Part shown: one piece after another, positions 1-10,549 of the stretch
How the letters are laid out: the number at the start of each line of letters is the position of its first letter
Numbering within the stretch: the first letter of the stretch is position 1
Notes under the pieces: generated by a model
Databases searched by the model: none
What the model was told of the DNA's origin: nothing
Seen by the model: the letters and a program-made list of their open reading frames with translations, nothing else
Assembly: GCA_019925095.2 (NCBI GenBank)
Contig: CM034406.1
Location: 17,526,888-17,590,887 of the forward strand
Origin: Dendrolimus kikuchii
Lineage: Eukaryota > Arthropoda > Insecta > Lepidoptera > Lasiocampidae
Length of the DNA: 64,000 nt
Reading direction: 5' to 3'
Program-made: the position numbers and the translations under genes

Positions 1-47
1 ATAAATATCAATAACTACTTGAATATTTGGTTCTCTTGATATTTTTC

Positions 48-56
<9 letters not shown>

Positions 57-134
<78 letters not shown>
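57..134. repeat. (TA)n microsatellite
   Basis: A run of about 38 uninterrupted TA dinucleotides. It creates a Tyr-Ile reading frame on the minus strand that is not a gene. Confidence 0.95.
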
Positions 135-137
<3 letters not shown>

Positions 138-629
138 GTTTGTGTTTTCTGTATAAAAGTTCTGTTAGTATAACGTTTTTCAGTTTAATGTGCATCCATT
201 CTCGACAATAAATATTTTCTTTCTTTCTTTCCCCAATCCGGAGACCTGGACCGGCATAATACCTTGCTCTCACAGAATATCGGCTTAGAATTGTTAGCTT
301 TGACCCAATCGAGTTTCGTGCGGCGAATGAAAGTTCTGGTAGCGCACCTTCTCATCATCTCATCATCATTGTCCCAGGTGGACAATGAGAAAATAAAAGA
401 ACGAATGCACATTGAGCATGTAAAATACACTCACTTATCCCGCCGTTGTTGTATCGCTATCCTGTCCCTTTCGATATAGGCCGGCGCGTGTTGCGGTACC
501 CTCCTGTCCAGCACCTAGTCGACAAACAGACAAATACAATATTATGGAAGAACCCAATTCAAGGGTAGATGGCAGTCAAATCAATTGAAACACTTTTTTA
601 TCACGAAACAAAAAGTCGCAGTATTTTTT

Positions 630-870
630 TATTTTTTATTGCAGAAGTTCAGCAGACAGGCAGACGGCCCACTTGATGGAAAGCGGTTACCATCGCCTAA
701 AGACATTTGCAACACTAAAGGTGCTACAAATGCCCTGCTGCTCTCGTAAGGGAGACTGGAACCTGGTCGCTAATGCCGGAACACAACTCAAGGTTGTTAT
801 GGCGGCGTACTCTAGACCAGGGGTGGTAGCCATCCAGTCGGGAAAATACCCTACCACCTAGCACCCACCT
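630..870 (-). mobile_element. SINE-like repeat family X, reverse copy
   Basis: Read on the minus strand it ends in TGCTGAAC...TGCAATAAAA with an A-rich tail. The core GGTAACCGCTTTCCATCAAG and the GCCGGAACACAA / TCTAGACCAGGGGTGG blocks recur about 16 times in this window. The GGTAACC-CTTTCCATCA-GTGG motif resembles the 3' ends of lepidopteran LINEs, so the family may be a SINE borrowing a LINE tail. Short ORFs over these copies are repeat-derived. Confidence 0.85.
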
Positions 871-2060
871 GGCAGTATCCCAGCTTTTCTACAAGAATAT
901 ATAGTTAATAGGCATGTCAAGTCTAAAATAACGCTTATAATATCAGGAAAAAAATTATTATAATTACTGTTTAAACAATACTCTACTCGACTGGTTGGTT
1001 AAAGTGATGATGTCACATCTTGCCATGCTAGTGCAAAATCTAAGAGGCTGTAGTATCTCGTAAGGCGATAAAAAGTATCTCAGATGGAGACTGTGAACTA
1101 CCCTATTCAAGAATTAACTGATTTAAATGAATGACAGTAATTTATCTCAAAAACTGTTGGATATATATAGATTTGACTAGAAGGTTAAACAACAATTTTA
1201 TGTGAAAGCATAATATATCAACTTACCTGGTATTGTGGTATTTGATGATATTTCGTTGGCAAGTCTCGTATTCTGTAAGAAATTTTAATCATATCAATAT
1301 ATATAATAGACTCGTCCTTATTTCTAAGGTGGGCACCTTCGAAGTAGAAGTCTTGAACTCTAGTCGGAACACGAGTTCAAATCCAACAGAAAGCACCGTG
1401 CATGGTGTTACACAGTATACTGTATTACCCATAATAAAAATCGAAACTGTCTTATATTGTAAGTATACGATGTCTCTGTCTTTCATTGTTGCAGTCAATA
1501 CAGTACGAGCAAAACTTAAATGCGTTCATGAAGTTCGTCCAGATCATTGCGCTATACAGTTATAAGATTCAATAAAGCGGTACGTATAGAATTAGGAGGA
1601 AAGGACTCAAAGGATGTTGCGTTCTCGCTCGACCGCTATTTGGACTCGCATGCCATTTCTGTCGCTCAACACACCGTCAGTTATAATGAATGTTCACGCT
1701 TGACAGGAGTTGCACGAATTAACGAAGCTAAGTTCACTCGAGACGCATTTAAGTTTTGCGTGATTGTAATCAGTGCTATTAAATAACGCCAAAGTTTAAA
1801 AATAACGTATACTGAATTTATAAGTCAGAAAATTTAAAAAATCATTTGTATAAATAATATAGTTCAATTCATTCCGTACTATATTTATTCGGGTTATAAA
1901 GTTACAACCTGAAATCCGATGAAAATAAAAAATACCTAATTAGTCAATGGATAAATTGGGAACTGGCGTGAAGTTATGTATGTATGTATGTATAAATATT
2001 AATTTATGATTAAAAAATCAGTTTTCAGTTATTGGTAATGTAAACAGGCCATTATCTGTC
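871..2060. other. Non-genic stretch, no confident feature
   Basis: AT-rich sequence. If the co-repressor gene continues leftwards its next exon should be sought here or beyond the window, but no NCoR C-terminal motif (such as the second CoRNR box) was found on the minus strand. A plus-strand acceptor-like string (TTTCATTGTTGCAG, ~1482-1495) precedes an open stretch of about 70 nt with no recognisable protein. Confidence 0.5.
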
Positions 2061-2104
2061 TCAGCACTCAGAGACATAGTATTAGGTAAAGGTAATCCGC
2101 GTAC

Positions 2105-2309
2105 CTGACGTCGTGCGTCTGCATCCCGTGCATCGTCTGCTGGTGTTGCTGCTGATGCTGCTGGTGCTGGTGCTGCTGGTGGTGCGGATGGTGCTGGTGG
2201 TGCGGGTGCGGCAGGTGGTGCTTGCCCTCCGGCTTGGCCTCGCCCGACGGCACCGGCAGCGCGGTCGCGGCCGACGCCACGTCCACCAGCGACGTGAACG
2301 CCTCGTGGC
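2105..2309 (-). CDS. Smr: Smrter exon E20: EAFTSLVDVA segment and His/Gln tract
   Basis: The acceptor AG is at 2310-2311 and the donor reads AG|GTACGC. The exon takes a split Gly codon from E19, then encodes HEAFTSLVDVASAATALPV, a conserved C-terminal co-repressor block, followed by a His/Gln-rich low-complexity tract of about 35 residues (alternating CAC/CAG). It ends with a split codon (phase 2). Reading through the donor gives only 11 more residues before a stop; that could be an alternative end, but splicing onward is more likely because the second receptor-interaction motif has not yet appeared. Confidence 0.88.
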
Positions 2310-2431
2310 CTGACACAGGTCACATTTCATTATTAAACACCAACAAACAAACAGAGTTATTGTCTTTTACTGAAAGTTTATCGACATTATATCTTAAGTT
2401 TTCGTGTAGGTACTTCAGGCGAAATATTTGC

Positions 2432-2635
2432 TACTATCCCGAGTCTAGAGTATGCCGCCATAACAACCTTGAGTTCTGTTCTGGCATTAGTGGTCAGGTT
2501 CCAGTCACCCTTTAGAGAGCGGCAGCACATTGATAGCTTCTTTGGTGTTACAAATGTCTATAGTCGATGGTAACGACTTTCGATCAAGTGGGCCGTCTGC
2601 CTGTCTGCTGAACTCATGCAATAGAAAAATTGTAT
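2432..2635 (+). mobile_element. SINE-like repeat family X, forward partial copy
   Basis: It starts within the CTAGAGTATGCCGCCATAAC block and ends CTGAACTCATGCAATAGAAA. It lies about 120 bp upstream (on the gene strand) of the E20 acceptor. Confidence 0.8.
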
Positions 2636-2639
2636 AATT

Positions 2640-3430
2640 GTCATCTAGCAGATATACAAGTATTACTGCCATCTAACGGATGTCACAACAATTTTCCATA
2701 TTCGATCGCGGGTGCAGCTAGTATTTTAATAAAATTAAACACATAACTTTTTATAGAATATGACATCAACATCCGGGTCGAAGGACCAAAGTTATCAATA
2801 TTATGATACAATTTATTTACACTCAATAGTAAGGTGTGGCATTTCTCAGATCCGTCTATTATTTAAAACATATTGTTTAGCTTCAACTGGGCTGAAATTA
2901 TATTAAAAAGAAAAACTCCCAATCCCAGTGTCAATGAGAAATTTTATAGTTAAAGTTTAGCCCAACCCCAACTTGTTCATTTTCATTACTCAGTTTTATT
3001 TTTTGTTTATGGTTATTATTTACGGTATGAGAGCCTAATCTAATTTACAACCGCTTCCCAACTGGTGGTGGATTGAAGAGAAAAAGCGGCGCTAGAATCT
3101 CTCTTTGGCTACATGCCTAGCTCTAATTATTTTATATAATAATACGTCCAGGCAGACGTTGTTCTGCCCTGAAAAAATAAAAATTTAGGACCCGGTCCCA
3201 GTGCCACCTACCGGTTCCAATTGTGAATATAAACCATCCAGGGAGCCACTCAAACACAGACATAAAAATTCATCAACATCGGTAATGTCGTTCTCAAGTT
3301 ATGCCCGTACATACATTTCTATGATTAATTTTTATTTAAATATATAATATTAAAAGTTCCTATGTATGTATTTAGGCTGTAGCCGGTTCGACTTTTTTTC
3401 ACCGGATTCAAAGGCCTGTCAAGGGTGTCC
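2640..3430. other. Intron E19-E20, remainder, with Helitron 3'-terminus-like fragment (~3138-3320)
   Basis: Positions ~3145-3320 contain the GGCAGACG...CTGCCC hairpin block and the CCCAGTGCCACCTACCGGTT motif. These are shared with the Helitron copies at 33161 and 51283, in the same orientation. Nothing else was recognised. Confidence 0.6.
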
Positions 3431-3442
3431 TGATCGACTCAC

Positions 3443-3692
3443 CGGGCGGCGGCGGCGGATGGTGGTGCGGGTAGACGTGCGGCGTGTGCCTCTGAATGAC
3501 CGAGACCGGCTCGCGGTCGCGCCGGCCCGGCGAGAACTGGCCCGGGAACGAGCCGAACTGGGGCGGCGACGCGCGCTCGGTGCGCTCGCGCCGCGCCCCG
3601 CCGTGCATCTGCTGCGAGGTGATGAAGTCGGCGAGCATTATCTGCCGCTGCTCCAGGCCGTAAGGGCTGCGCGAGTACGCGCCGCCACCGGT
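3443..3692 (-). CDS. Smr: Smrter exon E19: RQIMLADFITSQQM block
   Basis: The acceptor is TCATGCAG|ACCGG and the donor CCCG|GTGAGTCG; 83 codons plus one base. It carries LEQRQIMLADFITSQQMHGG, which aligns with the conserved NCoR/SMRT block (RQIIxNDxxTSQQM), then an Arg/Ser-rich stretch and a HHHPPPPP tract. Its GC content is far above the flanking intron. The antisense frame over this exon is also open because of the GC bias and should be ignored. Confidence 0.93.
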
Positions 3693-3699
3693 CTGCATG

Positions 3700-4610
3700 A
3701 CAAACAAAGTAAATATTAGTAGCGTAATTATTATAAACTACTACACGAGTAGTTAATTTTAGCTCAATCGAAAAAAAGTATAGACGGAGCCTATGTAAAC
3801 AAAAGCATTAAATGAAGTGAAACATTTTTTAAACTTGTGTAATATCGTGTATGGTTGGTGTCTGTGTAGTTAATAGTAATGTAACTGAAGTTAGCTCCGA
3901 GAGTTTGCATGGCTTCAATCCAGTGTTAACATTTCCTAAGCCTGCTAGTGTGTGATGTGAATGCCAGCACGCACAGCAAACCAGCGATAGCGCAACAATC
4001 TCCCCATTTGGCTCCGATTGTACCATCTTGTGCACCTTATACTTGGGTCCTGCGCAATCTAAGCCCAGTCCAAGCCGTAAGGCAGAAAGTCGAAATAACA
4101 TAAAATGCGCAAAGACCGTTGACGTAGGATTACAATTAATAACGCCTCAATCGCAGTTGTAACTCAACTAACTTGGTCTCAACTGGCAGATCTTATATTC
4201 GCAAAATATACATTGCCTCTCAATAAACACGCTTAGACTATTCATTGGAATTTTCGAACTTATAAGCTTAATCCAAAATAAATGGCTTCCGAGAACTAGC
4301 AGCGAAATTTGATTAATAAAAATTTTACGATGTTTTACTCGAAGGTCGGCCACTATACACTGATTTTTAATTATCTGGACTAAAATAACAGCTGCGATCA
4401 ACCTTTTTTTATGCTGCAAGCTTAAAGCAACTCACCATTGTTACTTGAACCCTACCGCACTTCTATAGAAATTCTGTAGGATCCAACTCACAATGGTGAG
4501 TTGTTGATTCAAATCACACAATTAGCTTGTGATTTAAAAAAAAAAGCTCGATCACAGCTGTCACTTTAGTCTAGGAAATTAAAAATCAGAGTATAGAAAT
4601 GAATTGAAAC
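3700..4610. other. Intron E18-E19, nothing recognised
   Basis: Unique-looking sequence with no exon, transposon end or RNA gene that I can support. ORFs at 3829-4101 and 4168-4419 on the minus strand lack recognisable domains. Confidence 0.5.
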
Positions 4611-4614
4611 TCAC

Positions 4615-4823
4615 AGGTGAGAAAGATGGTGACTGCGGCCTGGGCTGCGTGGTCGGCGTCGCGTAGTACGTCCTCGCCGGGCTCCTCCGCGCGTATGGCT
4701 CGTACGCCCTCTTGTCGGGCAGGTGGTGGAGGGGCGTGCCCGCCGTTATGGAGCCCGCCTTCGGCTCTGGGGTCCGCCTCGTCTGACCGCGCACCTCCAC
4801 TGGCGTACCGAGTATTATTGACC
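4615..4823 (-). CDS. Smr: Smrter exon E18: GSI-GTP repeat segment
   Basis: The acceptor is TAATTCCAG|GG and the donor TCACCT|GTGAGT. After a split Gly codon it encodes 69 residues with two copies of the co-repressor signature: GSIILGTPVEV and GSITAGTPLHH. The second is followed by a Tyr/Arg/Pro-rich tail. NCoR/SMRT have repeated GSITQGTP motifs in the matching region between the repression domains and the receptor-interaction region. Confidence 0.93.
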
Positions 4824-5254
4824 CTGGAATTAAGTAGGCGATATATAATTTTAAAGCGAAAACTTCTTTAAGCACTTTTGGTACGGGGAAAAAGTACGGA
4901 ACTCGCCTCACCGTCACGCTGAGATACAAAGTTTTCACTTTTGACAGATTATGTTTTGAAGTAAAACTTCTATACAGTCGGGGGGTATTAGGATTTTTTC
5001 TGTCACGAAAAAGCTTTATGGCCGCGTGGAGGGGGTAGAAGGTATATCGCGTGGTGAGATGGCGGCATAATTTTAGAGTCGACGTGGTGAGAGGCGGCAT
5101 AATTAGAATAGACTATGGATTTTTCTTTTGGTTCCGGATCGAATTCAGGTTTTTTGTTTAATAAAATACATTGTTTAAATAAAAAATGCATTCATTAAAA
5201 TGTACCTAACCTAACCAAATCATAATGTGCAGTAAACCTGCAAAAAATCGAAAT

Positions 5255-5452
5255 GTGTGTTAGGACAAATTCAACATTCAAAAGTTTTATTCAAAATAAG
5301 TTCCACTGGAGAACACTTTTTAGAGGTCATACATGTAAGTCAAAATTAAATCTACTTCCTCTATTCTATTTACACCGTTCCACAACAAGCTATCGCTGTT
5401 TAAAGAGGAAGAAGAGGCGAGAAACTCCTCAGCAACAGGTCTAGCTAAAAAA
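5255..5452 (-). repeat. Interspersed repeat family Y (GTTCTCCAGTGGAAC)
   Basis: On the minus strand it reads AGCTAGACCTGTTGCTGAGG...GTTCTCCAGTGGAACTTATT. Diverged relatives lie at 11855-12005 and 34998-35095 (plus) and at ~47285-47335. Class is unresolved; probably a retroelement 3' end. Confidence 0.6.
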
Positions 5453-5691
5453 AAAAAAATTCATCATAATTATAAAGAGATAGGGAAAGAGGAAAGTGGG
5501 CTATTTGAACTCAAAAAGAATAAATTCTAAAAGATATTATAACATCTGTTTTCCATAGGAGCAGGCATGGACACTGGATCTCCACTTGATCCTGCCATAC
5601 ATCTTTTGCTTCACCTACTCTCGTTCATTACGCGTTTTATACTACAATCTACAATATTACGAAATTCTAAACAAGCCGCGTCTGTAATATG

Positions 5692-6192
5692 AAGCTATTA
5701 AAAAAAACTGGAATAGACTATATAAACGATGGAGAACACGATGTATTTTTTTTTTAGATTTCTTGTCTGTTTTGCTCGGGATTCACGTAAAAACTACTGG
5801 GCCAATTTCGATGATCGATAGCTGATTCTTAGAGTTAAACTCTGCGACACTTTTTATTCTGAGAATCCCGCGGGGTTTTTTCTGGGAATGATTTAAAATG
5901 GCCAGATTAAAAAAAATCGAATTCCAATGTGATTTTTTACTGATTGATAGCAAATTTAATGTCATAAAATGTGTGATTTTTTATCATATGTATATCATAT
6001 ATTTTTTATGTCATAAAATGTGTGAATTTTCCCGGAAGCGGTTTGAAGTTGTTCGGATGCATAAAAATTAGCTTATTCCGGCACAGTTTCCACTATATCG
6101 ATAGTTTACATTCTTTTTTTTAATGTTGCGGTATTTTGTGTACCCGCAGTAATTTCAACTCGAGCGTAGACGAGGTCGCGGGCATATTCTAG
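5692..6192 (+). mobile_element. Non-autonomous Helitron (family h1)
   Basis: It shares GAATAGACTA-ATAAACG-GGAGAACACGATG and GGTCGCGGGCATATTCTAGT-type ends with the copy at 9355-9681. The right end is a short GC-rich segment followed by CTAG and then T, as expected for a Helitron 3' end. The copy contains an internal duplication around TCATAAAATGTGTGA (5961-6025). Confidence 0.7.
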
Positions 6193-6444
6193 TATATCAT
6201 ATTAAAACGAATTTTTAAACAATTTTCATATAAACGAGGAAGCACTAAAATACCGCATTATCATCATACTTTTAAAATATCATAATATAATAATTTTAAT
6301 TACTGTCTGTACAATAATTAATTAGTACGTGCTATTTCACTCGTTGCAGGTGTGACGTCATAACTTGCTACGCTCGGTCAAAGTGTAGGCTTCAGCGGTT
6401 TTGTAAGATAATGAAACGCATCTCGCAATTAACTGTCGACGAAC

Positions 6445-6589
6445 CTTTAGGGTTTTGCGCCGGCTTGAGGGGCCCCCTCGGCGGCTGCTGGGGGGGCTTC
6501 GGCTTGCAGTTGTACTGGTTCGGGGACTCGCGCTCCGGCGCCGGACGGTACGACGCGTAGTGCGGCGACTCCGTCGAGTTGCGGATTAT
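6445..6589 (-). CDS. Smr: Smrter exon E17
   Basis: The acceptor is CATTGCAG|ATAATC and the donor AAAG|GTTCG; 48 codons plus one base. It encodes IIRNSTESPHYASYRPAPE and a Lys/Pro/Gln-rich tail (CKPKPPQQPPRGPLKP). No folded domain is visible; it is placed by phase and GC content. A tRNA-headed SINE starts about 45 bp upstream of its acceptor. Confidence 0.85.
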
Positions 6590-6632
6590 CTGCAATGCAC
6601 CACCGGATTAGAACTTCATTACAATAAACTAT

Positions 6633-6828
6633 CAAGTCGTGGTAGCATAATGGCTTGCTAACAACGGCGGAGGAAAACATCGTGATGCAACCCGCACATC
6701 AAGATAATCGATGTGTCAAACCTGCCAAGTCGCCTTGGACAAGTGTGGCGGGTACACTGTCCGTTCGCCTATAATGGGAGGCCCGAGCCCAGCACTGGGA
6801 CAGTTATGGTCTGTTATGATTATATTAT
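6633..6828 (+). mobile_element. tRNA-derived SINE B, internally deleted copy
   Basis: It begins TCGTGGTAGCATAATGGCTT, jumps over the B-box region, and continues GTGCTAAC-like CTAACAACGG...GATGCAACC...CCTTGGACAAGTGTGGCGGGTA...GGCCCGAGCCCAGCA. The full-length relative is at 37606-37905. Confidence 0.8.
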
Positions 6829-6877
6829 AAACTGTCAAAGTTTATTGTGATATGACCAATCACCAACAAAGGTTTTG

Positions 6878-7108
6878 CCAGGTGGTAGGTTATTTGTTCG
6901 ACTGGATGGCGACCACCCCTGGTCTAGAGTATGCCGCCATAACAACCTTGTGTTGTGTTCCGGCATTAGTGACCAGGTTCCAGTCTCCTTTAAGAGAGCA
7001 GCAGCGCATTTCTAGCACCTTTGGTGTTGCAAATATCCATAGGCGATGGTAACCGCTTTCCATCGAGTGGGCAGTCTGCCTGTCTGCTGAACTCCTGCAA
7101 TAAAAATA
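6878..7108 (+). mobile_element. SINE-like repeat family X, forward copy
   Basis: It runs from GCCAGGTGGTAGG to CTGAACTCCTGCAATAAAAA. It is 5'-truncated and ends in an A-rich tail. Confidence 0.85.
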
Positions 7109-7349
7109 AAATAAAAAACGTCGGCAAAACTAAGTGCCTTTTTTATAATAACCGGCAGCCAAACACACACATTGTATATTCTCAAGCTAAGCATCTGACA
7201 CGTCTTAAACATATGGGACGCCCAAACGCAAACCCAAACTTAAATACCAAAAAAAAATATGGTAAAACAATATAGTCATTACAACAATTAAATACATAAA
7301 TATATGTTTGTATGTATTTAATTTATAAAATATGTAGTTTAAGTATGTT

Positions 7350-7465
7350 TGTTTATGATATATCTAATAATCCGCACCACCTACATCGCCAGATTAGGTT
7401 AGACTACTCCTTAAGTTAGGTTGCCTGGAAGAGATTGCTTTAATAAGCGATAAGGCCGCCTAGTA
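7350..7465 (+). repeat. LINE 3'-end-like repeat family Z (GTTGCCTGGAAGAGATTGCTT)
   Basis: It contains TTGCCTGGAAGAGATTGCTT and AGCGATAAGGCCGCCTA. The same block recurs at 35340-35475, 45290-45395 and 54860-54980 (minus) and 63030-63150 (plus), where it is followed by AATAAAG. Confidence 0.65.
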
Positions 7466-7469
7466 TTTC

Positions 7470-7610
7470 ACATTAAGCATGGTAAGGTCATCGGCTGGTG
7501 TCCCCTAGGGTGGGATTCCTCTGGGGCCGAAAGTACGTTTATACGAAATTTACCATATCAGGAATCGAACCCAGAGCCTCTGCGTTCCAGTGGGCCAAAG
7601 CAGTCCTAAA
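7470..7610 (-). mobile_element. tRNA-derived SINE A, diverged copy
   Basis: On the minus strand it has a B-box-like GGTTCGATTCCTGATATGGT and GGCCCCAGAGG-like segments shared with the other SINE A copies. Confidence 0.6.
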
Positions 7611-7940
7611 AGTTCACCCCATATCCAATGTACAGCTGATTCGCCAAAAAAGGACGTTGCAGCGCATCAACTCAACTGAACATGATGTCGCTCACCTGAT
7701 CGCCATGAAAATTGACATTTTTGACATCTAACAAGTAGTACTTCAATTTTTCATCATGGCAGGCAAAGGAACTTGATCCATACAGCCTGACATATATGCA
7801 AACAGGCAAAGGTTACGAATACATATGACTGATATACTTATACACATTTCACTATGAACTAACGAATTACTTTTGTCAGTACTAATATTAGTTCCAAAGA
7901 CTATAAAAAATTCAACAAAAAAGAAACTGACTTCAATTGA

Positions 7941-8040
7941 TAAATATTTTCTACAACATCTTGAAGTTAGTGCATTTTGCAAATTTGTTGTAGTTTTTTA
8001 CTTTTCTCCAATTTTAAGATGTTGTAGAAAATATTTATTT
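7941..8040. repeat. 22-bp inverted repeat around a ~55-bp loop
   Basis: AAATATTTTCTACAACATCTT (~7942-7962) faces its reverse complement at ~8018-8038. This is a strong hairpin in AT-rich intronic DNA. A related 3' motif (TTCAAGATGTTATAGAAAG) occurs at ~23116, so it may be the end of an inverted repeat family. Confidence 0.7.
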
Positions 8041-8164
8041 TGTGCGTTTTAGGTACTAGTGAAAGTGGTTTTTTTTCTGTAAGCAAATTTTTACGTAAGG
8101 GTATTCAGTAACAATGCAATTCATATAAACCCATCCTAAAGATGTTCTGAATCCAACGGAAAAT

Positions 8165-8428
8165 ACATATTTACACGACATTTTATCCGTGCAAGAACGG
8201 AGAAAGAATACAATTTCCTGCGGCCGCGTGACGTGTCGTAAGGTGCGACAAAATCTCACTCACAGTCAGGTGGTAGGGTATTTGCCCGTCTGAATGGCTA
8301 CTACATCTCGTCTAGAGTATGCCACCATAACAAAGTTAGTAACACCTTTGGTGTTGCAAACATCCATAGGCGATGGTAACCGCTTTCCATCAAGTGGGCC
8401 GTCTGCTGAACTCAAGCAATATAAAAAA
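8165..8428 (+). mobile_element. SINE-like repeat family X, forward copy with central deletion
   Basis: It spans CAAGAACGGAGAAAGAATAC to CTGAACTCAAGCAATATAAA and lacks most of the GCCGGAACACAA central block. It ends ~65 bp 3' (gene sense) of the E16 donor. Confidence 0.8.
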
Positions 8429-8490
8429 GCGACGAATTGAGTACCGTTTTTTTTAAGTCGGGTAAAATTAAACAATAGAGATTCACTCAC

Positions 8491-8781
8491 CGGCTTATTG
8501 GGGTGCGGGAACGGCGGCTCGTGGCATAGCCTCTTATTGACCCTGAGGTCGAGCAGGGGCTCGGGCCTCTCCTGGCGCGGCTCGTGGCGGGGGTCGTGGC
8601 CCATGAGCGGGTCCTTGTCGTGGGCCCCGGGGGCGGCGGGCGCGGCGGGCTGGTGGGGCACGGGGGTGATGGTGGCCGGCCGCTGCGGGGACACCGGCGC
8701 CGCCGAGCTCGACACCAGGTGCGAGTTGTTCACGACGCTCAGCGTCGCCAGCGATTCGCGGGTGGACGTCGTCGAGGACAC
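8491..8781 (-). CDS. Smr: Smrter exon E16
   Basis: The acceptor is CGTCGGCAG|GTGTCC and the donor AAGCCG|GTGAGTG; 97 codons, phase 0 at both ends, so it could be skipped without a frameshift. It encodes a Ser/Thr-rich start (SSTTSTRESLATLSVVNN), a Pro/Ala stretch and an Arg/His/Pro-rich tail (RPEPLLDLRVNKRLCHEPP). No domain is recognised. Its position and phase between the CoRNR-like exon and E17 support membership. Confidence 0.88.
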
Positions 8782-8954
8782 CTGCCGACGCAACATACAA
8801 ACTGATGTTGTACTGGACTGTTTTACTTTTCAATGTGCAATTTTAATTAAAAAAATTATAATACTTCTAGAAATTCTTCTTCTACAAATTGTTACAATAA
8901 CGCAGTTATTTCACGTTAGTCAAATACAATTTGACTCAACTGTTACAGATAATA

Positions 8955-9290
8955 CATACATACATACATAACTTCACGACCGTTCCCTTGCGGGGTAGGC
9001 ACGAACAACAGAGTGCCATTTAGACTTATTCTTACACTTGCTTCTTTGACATTCATAACTCTTGTCATGCAAGCTCGTCTGTTCTTAAGGCTCCTGACAT
9101 CACCTTCTGCTAGTACACGATCAATTTGATCATGGAAGGTGTGTCGTGGCCTTCCACGACTTCTGCATCCATCCACTTTTGCATTGTATATCTGTTTAGT
9201 CATTCTTTCATCATGCATTCTTTCCACATGCCCGAACCACCGGAGCATTCCTTTCCTTACCTTCACCCCGACACTCTCTTTCACTGTTAC
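8955..9290 (-). mobile_element. RTE-like LINE 3' fragment flanked by a 16-bp target-site duplication
   Basis: It encodes the C-terminal tail of the LINE polyprotein (KGMLRWFGHVERMHDERMTK, GCRSRGRPRHTFHDQID) and ends in a TATG-type microsatellite. ACTGTTACAGATAATA occurs at 8939-8954 and again at 9291-9306, which is a target-site duplication around a 5'-truncated insertion. Confidence 0.9.
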
Positions 9291-9354
9291 ACTGTTACAG
9301 ATAATATAATCTATAATATTATAAATTCAAAAATGGCGTCTGTACATGTATATT

Positions 9355-9681
9355 AAAGCTATTAAAGAAAACAACTGGAATAGACTACATAAACGGCGGA
9401 GAACACGATGCAAATTTTTTTAGATTTCTTGTCTGTTTCTTCGGAATTTGCATAAAAACTACTCGGCCGATTTCGATGCAGTTTTCGCTGATCAACAGCA
9501 AATTCTTAGACTTAAAATTTGCGCTACTTTTTATCCAGGAAATCCCACGGGAAAATTTTTGGGAATTATTGAAAATGGCCTCATTGAAAAATTTTATGTA
9601 ATAAAATGTGTAATACATTTTACCCCAGAATCACGCAGGAATTTCAAGTCATGCGTGGACGAAGTCGCGGGCATATCCTAG
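9355..9681 (+). mobile_element. Non-autonomous Helitron (family h1), second copy
   Basis: It is homologous to 5692-6192. It ends GCGTGGACGAAGTCGCGGGC-ATATCCTAG followed by T. Confidence 0.75.
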
Positions 9682-10092
9682 TTTTTAATATTTATATGCT
9701 AAATAAATATATAAAGTACCTATAAACCATATAAGATTATAAAACAACGCTATTTTGAGCTTTGTTATAGAAATAGCAAATGATGAAAGATTTACGAGCA
9801 AAGACAAAATCAGCAAGAGAGTAAAGTCTTATTAAGTTTCTTTTCAAATTGTGATTGTCTTGGTGTCGACATGTTTTAAAAAATAAAACTTCAATGAGTA
9901 AAACAAGAATGACTGCGACACAATCTCTGATGCAATATAGGCCCTTGATAGTATGTTTTTTTTTTTAGTTTAATCATGATCATAGAGATACAGAGTCTTT
10001 CAGTTGATAATATGACAAATATGAATGTTGCCAGTATTAAAAATTAGAAAAAAAATATAATTGACATAGGTAAAATTTTAAAGCAAAAATAC

Positions 10093-10467
10093 CTTTAGGT
10101 GCTGAGGTTTCAAACTAGGCGGCTGAGGATCCCTCGTCAGACTAATCTCTATGATGTTCAGCACCACATCCCTAACGGTCTGCGGTGCCCCCGGTCCGTT
10201 CCTCGTCCCCAGCACGCTCACAGTACTCGTACCCGTCACCCCGCTCGTGACTCCCGTGATCCCCGTGACTCCTGTGACCCCCGTGACCCCGGTGACCCCC
10301 GTGACCCCGGTGACCCCCGTGACTCCGGTGACACTGGTGACCCCGGGTATGCCGGTGACCCCGCTGCTTATCGAGGACACGGTGACCGTCGCTGGCGTTG
10401 GACTGGGCGCAGGTGCTGACGATGATGATGACAACGTCGTTGGTAGGGATGTCGGAGGTAAGATTTG
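10093..10467 (-). CDS. Smr: Smrter exon E15: Gly-Val-Thr repeat and CoRNR-like receptor-interaction motif
   Basis: The acceptor is CTCAACAG|CAAATC and the donor CTAAAG|GTATTT; 125 codons, phase 0 at both ends. It starts with Ser/Thr/Pro-rich sequence. A tract of Gly-Val-Thr triplets follows (about residues 52-83 of the exon), built from 9-bp DNA repeats. It then encodes [20 protein letters not shown]. That helix matches the spacing of the NCoR first CoRNR box (LADHICQIITQDFAR): D-[HV]-[IV]-x-x-I-I-x-x-x-[FL]-x-R. CoRNR boxes dock into the coactivator groove of unliganded nuclear receptors. The motif assignment is by eye. Confidence 0.9.
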
Positions 10468-10549
10468 CTGTTGAGATAAATTATTCAATAAGAATGCATT
10501 TAATACAATATTTTTTATCTCTGTAGGAACGAAGAAAGAATAAAATTTC

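Noticed and set aside
46..273. Minus-strand ORF over the (TA)n tract
   Set aside because: The Tyr-Ile repeat comes from the microsatellite; no domain.
1233..1565. Plus-strand 110-codon ORF with a good acceptor-like TTTCATTGTTGCAG inside
   Set aside because: No recognisable domain, no donor partner, AT-rich composition; too weak to call an exon.
2068..2105. Read-through of E20 to a nearby stop as the protein C-terminus
   Set aside because: AG|GTACGC is a usable donor and expected C-terminal motifs of the family are still missing; not excluded as an alternative end.
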